A stretch of DNA of 64,000 nucleotides from Actinernus sp. WN-2022 (lineage: Eukaryota; Cnidaria; Anthozoa; Actiniaria; Actinernidae), in NCBI GenBank assembly GCA_030867875.1, contig JAOWCC010001501.1:31268792-31332791 (forward strand), in the 5' to 3' direction. The position numbers were made by a program, and so were the translations under genes. The notes below the pieces were generated by a model. It made no database searches. It was not told the DNA's origin and was given only the letters and a program-made list of their open reading frames with translations. This document shows, piece after piece, positions 1-11,600 of the stretch; within the stretch, counting starts at the first letter, position 1, and each line of letters begins with the position of its first letter.

Positions 1-315
1 ATGGCGCGTGTGGGCGAAGGGTGATTGCACGTGATATCTCAGGCGCATGCTTGTCAAGCGTATCACGCAGAACAGAGTTATAAATATCAACCAGCTCGTC
101 AGGGTCCTCAGCTCACAATCCAAACAGTCACGTGCCAGCAGCAAGTCAGCAAGGTCTGATTTCAGAGCGTTGGTATCCATGTCCAGTAACCGGCGCTGCC
201 TGAAATAAGCCTTTGAAGATCTCGGCCGAGAAAAGGCAACGGAGCACATTACAGCGTTGTGGTCAGATGGTAAGTCAGACAAAATATCAAAGCCGGATAC
301 TGGAGCGTACGGTCC

Positions 316-1690
316 TCAACAACAACAACATAATTTATTTGTGTCAATGAATTACAAAGTGATACTTAATGGAGAAAGAGAATAACAGGGTTGACACGAG
401 CTGTCTGAAATAGCTAAAGAGCTAGTCGATTCAGACAGCTTACATTGATAAGATAATAATTTGTAGGTCGTTTGAAACAAATATTTATAAACACACATAC
501 ATACACACATATATATAGAAATCAGGAGATGGAGGAGATTAAACTTTAAATAACAATAATGATTATAAGTCAATTCAACTAATAGCAATTCAAAAAATCT
601 AATTTTAGATTATATTTAAATGCGGATTTTTTTAGGGATTTACTGAATCTTCTTTTATTTCATTCCATATTTTGACTCCAGTGAAGCGTAAACTGAATTT
701 CCCGTAGTTAGTTCTAGTGGAGGGAAGATAAAAAGATTTTCTTGGTCTATCAATGACCAGATCCAGCGTGTGGCCACTACGATGAGTAGAGCCCAATACA
801 TGCTGTTTCAAACCGGCAGACTCCAGTATGTCCCTGAAAATACCAGCAGAAGAATCCGTTGGAGAATCCAAATGGAAATTAAGATCACTGGCTAGCATTA
901 GATAACCCGGCGTTAACATGACAGTCCCTAGCAATGACGAGAATTCCTTGAAAAATACAGTAGGCGAAGCTCGGTTCGTTTTAGATTGCGGCGGTCTATA
1001 GATAATGAGAAGTCTCACAGACGAGTGTCCATGGCTAATAACCATGCATGTCCATGTATTCCATAGACTTGAACGGAGAACACTCATTTTTGATGATTTT
1101 GAAGCCTTTGCGAAGAAGTAACCCCACCCTGTCTCCAGCTCTATTCACTCTCGGGACATGATGAAATTCAAAGTTCTTTAATAATAATAATGATAATAGT
1201 AATAATAATAATAAAGTGTTTAAGATCTCAGCAAGTGTGTTATTGTCACGGTAGTCACCAGTAAGCCAAGTCTCTGTAATAGCCAGAATATCAAGACGCT
1301 TCGATATTCTTATTTACAGAATGCGCATTCCATACAGCAAATTTTATATCGGTCCGCTGAGCAGGCTTTGACGTTTTGATGTGAATAAGGTTGTCATGTA
1401 TGGCCTCATGGGATGTGGGCTGTGACACGTGCTTACGTCCATGATCCAATAAACTGATAAGTAAAGCTTGACGAGACATGATACAATAATTACGGCGGCG
1501 ATTGTAAACTCCTAGTCGGTTGGTAGTGTGAACAGGAATGCGAAATGAATCAACAACGCCAACATTTGAACCGACAGTTTGAGCCGGCTTATCAGCCTTT
1601 CCATCAGCAGGATTCCACAAGACTCGATCAATTTCCTCTGGTCCAGGATTAACTTCGATGTTGAAAGCAGCGTCCCTATTGGGGTAGTAC
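316..1690 (-). mobile_element. LINE retrotransposon with internal deletion of the RT region
   Basis: Read on the minus strand. The 5' part carries a VNPGP motif near 1650 and the start of an apurinic-type endonuclease (KFAVWNAHSVNKN, then LDILAITETWL after a frameshift near 1290). An ATAATA-rich microsatellite at 1192-1213 interrupts it. The endonuclease resumes at 1087-745 with LIIYRPP, SDLNFH and HTLDLVIDR. It then runs directly into the extreme C-terminus of the same kind of polyprotein (SFYLP.TRTNYGKFSLRF.GVKIWN), so about 400 codons of reverse transcriptase are absent. The element ends in an (AAC)n tract at 318-330, the complement of the (GTT)n tail on the 11.2 kb LINE. It is a dead copy. 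The 5' limit is uncertain and may reach 2160. Confidence 0.75.
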
Positions 1691-2198
1691 TGAGCGAAAA
1701 GCCGACTTGAAAAACCTTGGGCGTTTCAGAGGGGTCAAGTAGCGTTTGTTTAACCACATTCCTTCCATTGTTCTCATTGAAAACCAGCGGTCAAGAGCAT
1801 CAAGCTCTGTAGTACAAGATGATTTCGACCAAATCGCCAAGAAAGCGGAATCCAAGTAACTTGTAAAATGGTCAACATGATAACTTGAGAGATAGGAGTG
1901 TCTTCCGCAAGAATTGTGGTCTTCAGCTTTAAGAAGTAGCGAGTAAACTAATAAAAGAGGCGAACCTCGAGGCATGATCGCCACGCCACATAGCATGATC
2001 GTCACACCACGCCAGGGTACCCAAAACCAAAGCCTGTGATGGGAGAGTGAGTGAGACTGAGTTGACTGAGTGAATGAATGAATAAAGGAATGAATGCGTG
2101 AGAAGCTCTGTTGCTCAGAAACGAAGAAATAAATCTTTAGAATAGGACATATCTGTAAGGCCACTGTCTAGTGCAGTTTAGTTTTATACTGCCCTTAA

Positions 2199-2482
2199 AG
2201 GGGCTATGTCATGGTACTGCGCATGTATCGAGTAATCGCTCGTTTAGCGGTTGTTAATTGGATACAAACAGTTAAACTTCCCTCCCTCAATGCTTGATTG
2301 AAAGGATTTTCAATATTTTCCCTGGAGTCTGTTTATATACACTGTTTGTTAGTCATTTTTGCATATTTGCTTTCATTTCAAGCATCCCACATGGCCGGGA
2401 GGTTCGTTAGTTCATATCAAAATCGGTGGAAATATCTCTTTCCGGCCCGGAAAAACGAATGTAAAGTCTTACCGTGACACAG
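2199..2482 (-). mobile_element. Truncated TTAA-type MITE, copy of the element at 3813-4101
   Basis: This is an inverted, diverged copy of the complete element at 3813-4101. One end is intact: TTAA at 2195-2198 followed by AGGGGCTATGTCATGG. The other end stops at ACCGTGACACAG and lacks its last bases and flanking TTAA. It lies about 135 bp upstream of the paraoxonase start codon, so it may lie in the promoter. Confidence 0.75.
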
Positions 2483-2585
2483 TCCGTTTACACAGGCCCG
2501 TAATGTTAACAACTTCCCTTCCGAACTCCCGATTCCATTCCAATTTTTCGTTCACACTCTGTTAACCTTATTAACACACAAACAC

Positions 2586-2621
2586 ATGGCATTGCATGAC
2601 CACTGCACCGGAGCAACATGA
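2586..2621 (+). promoter_or_regulatory. Possible upstream ORF overlapping the paraoxonase start
   Basis: An ATG at 2586 opens an 11-codon frame whose TGA (2619-2621) overlaps the proposed paraoxonase ATG (2618-2620) as ATGA. If the transcript starts upstream of 2586, this uORF would be read first and could lower or couple translation. A further out-of-frame ATG lies at 2595. The transcription start is unknown, so this is only a possibility. Confidence 0.3.
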
Positions 2622-2688
2622 CGAGAACTGGAGAGTTCGTGGTATTTGCCATCTCAGCCGTATTTGTCTCGTTTGCCTTAAGAATACT
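2618..2688 (+). CDS. PON: Paraoxonase exon 1 (signal/anchor)
   Basis: Encodes MTRTGEFVVFAISAVFVSF followed by ALRI and two bases of the next codon. The hydrophobic run with a charged N-terminus fits the retained signal anchor of PON proteins. It ends in CT before GTAAGT, and the phase matches exon 2. It was chosen by phase and hydrophobicity because this exon is poorly conserved, so it is the least certain exon of the gene. Confidence 0.75.
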
Positions 2689-5600
2689 GTAAGTCACAGT
2701 TCTTTGCATATAATATTTTATTACAAGTTGTGTGAATGAACGCTGATGAGTGCTAAAATCGTCAGGTTCACAAGTCCGTAACGTTAACATTAGAAGACAA
2801 ACTCTGTTAGGCCATGGGCCGGGCCGTATCTAGTCGCGAGATCGTTCAGTAGCTAGTACTTTTTGTTCTAACAGGATTAAAGGAGGATATTTCCAGCCAA
2901 AAGTTCTCAACCATGCTCCTGGTCCATGCCGAGTATTCGACGGTGAGTGTGACTTTTGTTATGTATCGCTTGACTTCACAGACTTCAGATGTTCAGCTGC
3001 CAACCAAATTCATTAATTCATCTCAGAAACTACGAATATAATATGATTTAAGATATCCCGTATTTTTGGAGTTTCCATTGTTGTTAATGTATCGCAATAA
3101 TTCACAGGGATGGAGAAATATCAAGCAAAAGTACGAGTTTGTGCTTGTTAATGCGTGATCGCGTAGAATTACTGCGTTGTAACAGCATGCAGTGACACTC
3201 CAAATTATCTTCGTTTTGTACTGAGATATAAACACAAGCGCGTGTATGATGTCCTAGATTATGTTTGTGCTACTCTCTGACGATCCAGGTTCCGAAATCA
3301 GTGTTTATTTTGCCGTAGGCCACAAATGTGTGAGCAGATCATTATCGCAATCCAATTGATATCAATGGCAAAACTAGCTCCTCGAACTGATAATTTTTTC
3401 TTCTCAAAAATCGATAAAACTAGTGCCGGGCTGGGGGCACTTGCAATCGCCAATAAGTCTGCATGCAAGACCGAATCTCTACTGTATCTTAAGCACACTA
3501 ACACGGACGCTAGGACTGAATGGCGACTGTCGCCCTTTATAGGGCCTGATTTTGACCCCCAGTGCCAGTTATGCAAAATATGTCGAGGCACTTCAGTAGA
3601 ACTTGCACCAAATATGAATGCTGTCATAACATAACATACTGAATTAATTCCTACCCACTTGTGTACATTCCGTAACGCTACTAAATATATTTATTCTTAC
3701 TAATTTTCGCGAGTACTTAATTTCGCGAAAATGCGGGAGCTGTATTTCGCGATTTTCCAGGAAAAAAGTGAACAAAAGTGTATTTAATTTCGCGATTTTG
3801 TTATTGCTTTAAAGGGGCTGTGTCACGGTAAGACTTTACCTTCGTTTTTCCGGGCCGGAAAGAGCTATTTCCACCGATTTTGATATGAACTAACGAACCT
3901 CTCGGCCATGTGGGATGCTTAAAATGAAAGCAAATATGCAAAAATGACTAACAAACAGTGTATATAAACAGTCTCCAGGGAAAATATTGAAAATCCTTTC
4001 AATCAAGCATTGAGGGAGGGAAGTTTAACTGGTTGTATCCAATTAACAGCCACTAAACGAGCGATTACTTGATACATGCGCAGTACCATGACATAGCCCC
4101 TTTAATCTCCCAAACGCTGATCCGAGGGCTCCGTTTACTGATTACTTACGTTTACTAGCTGATTTACTAGCTGATTTACTAGCTGATTTACTAGCTGATT
4201 TACTAGCTGATTTACTAGCTGATTTACTAGCTGATTTACTAGCTGATTTACTAGCTGAAGATAACAGTGAATCAGAGGAAGAGTGCTAGTCGAAAACAAG
4301 ACCAGAAATATCAGGAGCCCATGCTCCCGGAAAAGGACAGAAAGTTAATTCAGAACAATTACCACATTTAGAATTCATGTATTGTTTTCTTATTTAATAT
4401 GGTATTATAAAATCGCGAAATTTGGTACTCGCGAAAATTAGTAAGAATAAGGTAAACAGGAAAACTACAAAATAAACTTACCTCAAACAGATTCAAATTG
4501 AAACGAAACAACAGGGCTGTAACGATTTTCAAAAGACTGGAAGACAACTCGTACGATCTGTGACAAAATGGCCGCCACAGCGCGCAAAGCATTACCGTTG
4601 GTCTATATTCCGTTAATGATAAGGGGTCCGCCAGAGACACAGGGAGTTCTAACTTAATACACATACCGTTATATATGCTGTCCAGCTTCAGAAACCTCAC
4701 CTCCCGGCCGAACGAATCTGAACTGACTGTGTAACCACCCCGCTTAGACTCCGCGCGGGCAGAGGAACTCGGACTCAGATCTTGCACGGTAACTAGTTAG
4801 AAAATAGCAAGGGAGGAAACTAAAGTCACGTGATAATTTGAGTAAGAAATAACCGGGTCCCGTTTCAACAACTTTGATTTTTTTTTGCTACCAACATCTT
4901 TTCCCTTTCAGAAGAGGGGTGCTAGCCAATGTTTTGGAGAAATTGTTCATTTCAAAACACTAAAACTAGAGTACAAGATTGTTCGACAAATGGCTCGATG
5001 GAGTCACCGCACGATACATGGAACGGACTGACAACCTTGAACAATCGATTAGTGACGTCAGTAGGGTTGGATTTCCAGCATTTCGATAATTCCCTGGGAG
5101 AAGCGACAAAAGCGAAACTGTATTTACTGTATTTTCGGTAGCCGAATTCCAATTATCTCGAGTCTTCAAGAGTCCAGTTGACTGGCGACGAGGAAATTTT
5201 GAATCAATGAATGAAAACGGAACCGAAAATTCACATTCTTCTCGCTCATACAGCTGCCTAGGAATAGCTTAGATTATACAAGGACAAAAAACCTGTAAAG
5301 TAAGCCAAGTTCACTTTTGAATGTTCTTTTAATTGTCTTGTTTACGATCTCTTGACAAGAAATCCTTGCAAACTCGTCAGTGTGAGCCGTTGGCGGGACG
5401 GACGGAGTAAAAAGCAGGGTGCAGGGCATGCAGGGTACGCAGGGCATGCAGGGCGCGCAGGGTACGCAGGGTACGCAGGGTTGCCGGCAGATCACTAACG
5501 AGGCTAGTGTGAGCCAGTCCAAAATGGATGGCGGGACTGATTTCGTCGAACAACACGATTAGTGACAAGACGAACGCAATAAAAGACAACTTTTATATCT

Positions 5601-8600
5601 TCGAGGAAATCCTGACATGAAAAGACACAATAAACACGAGAATATTGTATATCACCTGATACTCTGGCGTCTTGTTTTGTTCCGTGTTAGGCGGGAGCTT
5701 TTCTAAGTTGGTGTTAACTAAATAAATTGTGTCTGGCAACAATTTTGTATCTGCTTTTGTTAATTTCCGTAAAAGCGGGTCCCGCTGTGTATGTTCTGCA
5801 TGTTATGTCTTAAAATGCCATATGCGTGACAGCATTGCAATTGGTTACGAATCCAAGGATTACATTTTTGTGTACATTGGCTTGGGAAATCAGTAAAATA
5901 TACGACACGTATAGGCAAGAACGGCTTCACATAGGCTAGACACGTATTTGAGTAAAGCTTACAGGAAAGCAACTAAAAACACTGATAAATAGACACTCTA
6001 AAATTAGCATAATATTTGCCATGTGAACAATTGACCTTTGCAATCTGATATTCCAAAGGCACTACATTATGTAACTCTAATATTTTTACCTGCGTGCCCT
6101 GCGTGCCCTGCGTGCCCTGCGTGCCCTGCGTGCCCTGCGTGCCCTGCACCCTGCGTTTTACTCCATCCGTTGGCGGGATCAATTCTTGTTAATCTACTAA
6201 TTTGATTATAATGATTCTAGAACTGGAATTTGATTTTCAGCTTCGATAGTTTCTTTCAGTTTTCTTTTTGGAGATTATAACTGACAGAGTTTATTCGTTG
6301 AGATGTATAAAGGCTTTTATATACATATTAAAATCCGAGTCAATGAAACAAACACATGGATATCGCTATAACCAATATTCTAACCATAACCGAATCGAAA
6401 AAGTTTCAATTCTGTAATCGTGGAATTGAATTCTGTTCTGTTTCTAATTTCCATGTTTTCGATTTTCTGAAAATTTACTTCCGTTCCATGTATCTTGCGG
6501 TGATCATCAAGCCATCACGTGACCTTAGTTTACTCCCTAACAGCCCTAACTAGTTCTAATTATGAGAAGGGCCGCTAGCCCGCGAGGGGTCTGAGTCCGA
6601 GTTCCTCTGCCCGCGCAGAGTCTAAGCCCGATAAAAGGACAGCATGTCTTATATAACGGTATGTGTATTAAATGACGAAGGGCTAGCGCTCTGAGGAAGG
6701 GCTAGCGCTCGAAACGTCAGCTGCTACTCGCTTTCCACGGACGTTATCATACCTCAATCGACTTTAGTTGGTTATATACCTGTGTATTAAATGCCAGAGA
6801 AAGAAAAAAAAGGGGGGGGGGTCGAACAAAGGGGGCGAATTCACGAGGTACATGTACATCGGGAATGTATGGACCGAGGCTCTTCAACCTTCAGAATAGC
6901 TGAACTCCATGGCGCCGATCGAAATGTTTGAATGGCTATCTGGATTGCTGTGAAAACGTCTTTGACCACGGCGTTTCAATGGTCATTTTTTTTCTCCCCG
7001 GGGGGCGAATTAGAACGTGTTTTTATTGTTTTAGGGTTCAGTTATTAGTTATTAGGTATAGGCAGTAGTATCCAGGTTGTGAGCGATGCAGGTACTTGCT
7101 GCACGCGTCTGTCTCAGGGTTTATCAGTGTAGTGCAAACTCACATAGACGTTTTACGAATCCGAATACTCCACATGTTATCAATCGAGAAACATTGATGA
7201 ATCCGCGAAGACTTTGGGAGTCTGACAGGACTGACTGCGTCGAGCTGCATATACTCCGATTGAGTACGCTGTGTATATATTACCATTTCCTGTCTCGTTT
7301 AGTTTTCACAACGCTATTTCAGGTACTCCTAACACTCTCTCTTTTAAATAATTTTTGCTTATCTTTTATATTGTAAAAATGAGTGTAAAGAAATATATTT
7401 GTTGTTGTCCTCGCGGAAATGCTATGAAGGTATAAATAAATCATTCCTAGAACGAAACAGAGGCACAACAGTCTGTCAGTTTCGCACCACGTTAAGCTCT
7501 TTAACCGCGATAGAATATAGCAAGGAAAATAGGTACCACTTCTGGAAGCCAGCCGGACAATACCCGGCGCTCGAAACGAGCCACAGCATTTAGTATTGGC
7601 TTACCCAACAATACACTGAAACACCCCGCTAACCTTTAGAACGAGCAGTACAAAAACAATAGAGCTACAGTATAATGGTCCAATCAGAATACAGGTCTCG
7701 AGCGGTACTATATTACTCTAACCTTTAGAAAACAATAGAGCTACAGTATAATGGTCCAATCAGAATACAGGTCTCGAGCGGTACTGTATTACTCTAACCT
7801 TTAGAAAACAATTGAGCTACAGTATAATGGTCCAATCAGAATACAGGTCTCGAGCGGTACTGTATTACTCTAACCTTTAGAAAACAATAGAGCTACAGTA
7901 TAATGGTCCAATCAGAATATAGGTCTCGAGCGGTACTGTATTACTCTAACCTTTAGAAAACAATAGAGCTACAGTATAATGGTCCAATCAGAATACAGGT
8001 CTCGAGCGGTACTGTATTACTCTAACCTTTAGAAAACAATAGAGCTACAGTATAATGGTCCAATCAGAATATAGGTCTCGAGCGGTACTGTATTACTCTA
8101 ACCTTTAGAAAACAATAGAGCTACAGTATAATGGTCCAATCAGAATACAGGTCTCGAGCGGTACTGTATTACTCTAACCTTTAGAAAACAATATATATAG
8201 CTACGGTATAATGGTCCAATCAGAATACAGGTCTCGAGCGGTACTGTATTACTCTAACCTTTAGAAAACAATATATATAGCTACGGTATAATGGTCCAAT
8301 CAGAATACAGGTCTCGAGCGGTACTGTATTACTCTAACCTTTAGAAAACAATATATATAGCTACGGTATAATGGTCCAATCAGAATACAGGTCTCGAGCG
8401 GTACTGTATTACTCTAACCTTTAGAAAACAATATAGCTACGGTATAATGGTCCAATCAGAATACAGGTCTCGAGCGGTACTGTATTAATCTAACCTTTAG
8501 AAAACAATAGAGCTACAGTATAATGGTCCAATCAGAATACAGGTCTCGAGCGGTACTGTATTACTCTAACCTTTAGAAAACAATAGAGCTACAGTATAAT

Positions 8601-11600
8601 GGTCCAATCAGAATACAGGTCTCGAGCGGTACTGTATTACTCTAACATTTAGAAAACAATAGAGCTACAGTATAATGGTCCAATCAGAATACAGGTCTCG
8701 AGCGGTACTGTATTAATCTAACCTTTAGAAAACAATAGAGCAACAGTATAATACCACTCAGCGAGGAGTGTAACATGCCACCTCGATCGTCGCTGGTGTT
8801 CATGAATCAGTGGTTAACACGAATATGAAGCTAATACTGAGATCGGTAATTGCAAGAAATCGACGACAAGAAAAACAGCACAAATATTTGAATTAAATGA
8901 AGCTGGAGTAGACAATTGTTAAATTATATATAACTTGCTCAGTGGCTGAATTTAGGCCTCTCGATCGAAAGTCTGACGCCACTTTGCGAGTTCAAACAAA
9001 ATGTCATTAATTAACTTTGGGTTTCTGAATTATTATTATCTGGGGGTTTCTGCAGCTCAAACTTTCACAACCGGTACTAAGTTTATAGACCGTATGCTTC
9101 GACGTCATTCGACTGGGAATTCTGGTATTCGAAAAGGATTCTGGTAGTTGTAGTCAAATTACGTCATAGCCAGGAGTTCCGCAATGGGAGGGGTAATTGC
9201 AGCTCAACAATAGCGGGAACCGTTCTAAAAATAACCTAAATTGTGAAAAAGGTGTGACATAGGCCTAGTATGGGGATGGACGCTCCTGGTTATGGGCTCC
9301 TGCGTTTGTGACGTCAGTCAACCCCACTTTTCCGACATAATGATCCATTACTCAAGATCTAATCGAACGATTTTTTTCAAACAACAGAAAAATGTTCAGA
9401 ATTACAACATAGCCCCCCGCCCGAACTCGCCTCTCGCTTCGATTCTTGCGCTCGTGTTTTGACCCAGTGACTCAGCGAGTTCGAATTGGAGCAAGTCTGT
9501 AGTTAACCTTACTATCGTTGACAAAGTTTAAAGGACCGCCGTAACATTCCGTTAATATAATCAGAAGTCAGTAGACCAAAACTGGATTGAAAGTATTTCC
9601 CAAACACGTGTTATTTTGACTATTCTTATTCCAGAACGCGCACGCCCTAATCAGAACCGCTACACACATTTTTTTTAAAATATGCATTAAATTCAATCTT
9701 TAATACAAGTAATACACCAATTTGTTATCGCTGAAAAGTATCTCACCTCAGAGAACCGAGTTTAGTAAACTAGCCCAGTATTACACACTGACACATTTTA
9801 AATGATTAATTATACCTGTCACCGTATTTTTCTTATTCTTGGATTTCAGTGAACGGAACAGAAGATGTAGAGATTCTTCCGAGTGGTTTAGCTTTCTTCT
9901 CGTCTGTAAGTAGTTACTCTGTTTAATATGTTATTGAAACAAGCGGGCGCCAACAAGCAATCTAGTATGTAGTTTCATGGGCGAATTTAGGGGGGGGTGG
10001 ATTGGGTGGCTAGCCACCCCCCTCTGCGCTGGTTGGACTGGCCAAATTGCAGCATTTTACAGAGGCAAGCATGTTCCCGAACAAAATATATATGACAGCC
10101 ACACACCCCCCCCCCCCCCCCCCCCCCCCTTCAAAAATCCGCACCTGAATTTAAACGGAACAGAAGGTGTAGATATTGTTCCCAGTGGTCTAGCTATCGT
10201 ATCGTCTGTATGTAGTTACTCTGTTATGTTATCGAAACAAGCGGGCGCCAACAAGCAATCTTGTCTGTAGTTTTTAACTCAAGACAATTACTGTGTTTGG
10301 TACGGTTTGAAATGTTTGATGAATTATTGTGGATTATTATTAATCTTAGGCGCGATCTCCAGTCTGGTTAGCTGAGATCGAGTTACGTAATTATGACCGA
10401 TAATTATGACCCCTCAGCTAGTGTTAAGGCGTTTCGTAACATGGCAAGAAAGGGTGAAACACTGCATGATATTAACTTTAATGCAGTATTGGTACAAAAT
10501 TTGTATAAAGGAAATTATGTTTATATATTTTATTGATCGCGCTGTTATTCCATTAGTTTATCTAGTAGGATTTATTCTATATATGTACATTAATGTTAAA
10601 TACAGATCTAGATTTATTTATAGTCAATATTTACTTTAGCTATAAGTACTAGAATTTCTCATCTATCATGAATACTATTGTTAAATATAGATTTTTAGTC
10701 AACATATCATCTTAGAATTAATTGGTTATATTTTAAAACGACTTAGTGCATGTACTAGTTAGGTTCTTTAAACTCTTTTGTTATACACGACCCCACAAGT
10801 ACTTGTGCTTTAAACATTTATCGTGTTTAAGTAAAAGTTATTATCATTATTATTATTATTATTATATGCCAATTCACGATATATAGCGGTACGCGTGGGG
10901 TATCGTCTGTAGGCCTACGATACTGCCTACTTTTCAGCTATTATCTCTCAGCCAATCCGTAAAGAAGTTTAGAAAATATAATATAACGATTATTGGATTC
11001 GGTTTTCGCATGATAGCACAAACCAATACCTCCGTTTGTGCTATCAGCCTCAGCTGGATAACAGAGATCTTGGTGTTGTAATCTTCGCTGTCATGCTAAA
11101 CCTCATCCAGCAGTCCGAAAGAATTCACTGACGGGATATGTCAGTAATATGTAAAGCGCCATGAGACTGTGAGGTTTAGCATGACAGCGAAGATTACAAC
11201 ACCACGATCTCTGTTATCCGGCTGAGGCTGATAGCACAAATTAAGCGTGTTGTGAGCATGCGCAGTGCTGTTCTTACTGAAATGAGTAATACTAATTGGC
11301 TTGATATTTTACCATGTGAAGATTGCACTGATGTAAATGCTTTGTTCCAATCATTTTTTTCATACATTTCAGAGATTATTAACAGGCATGTTCCCCTCCG
11401 TAAAGTCACTAGAAAAGAAATCAAATGCATGTCTAAGCCATGGATAACCTCTGGAATTAAGACATCTATTAAAATTAAAGATAAGCTATTTAAGAAATAT
11501 ATTAGTACTAGGAATTCATACTATCAGACCAAATATAAATGCTATCGCAACAAGCTAAACCACCTCCTAAGAATTAGTAAAAGAACATATTATGATAATT

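Larger units (their letters stand above)
3691..4450. mobile_element. DNA element with 38-bp terminal inverted repeats and nested insert
   Basis: TTATTCTTACTAATTTTCGC at 3691 is mirrored by the complement at 4413-4450, with about 36 of 38 positions matching. The ends are rich in TCGCGA. No transposase frame is seen, so it is non-autonomous. It contains a TTAA-type MITE (3813-4101) and a 12-bp tandem array (4151-4258). Confidence 0.8.

Noticed and set aside
5160..5220. LTR-retrotransposon primer binding site (ACTGGCGACGAGGAA)
   Set aside because: The motif resembles Gypsy-type sites, but no paired LTRs or gag/pol frames were seen around it.
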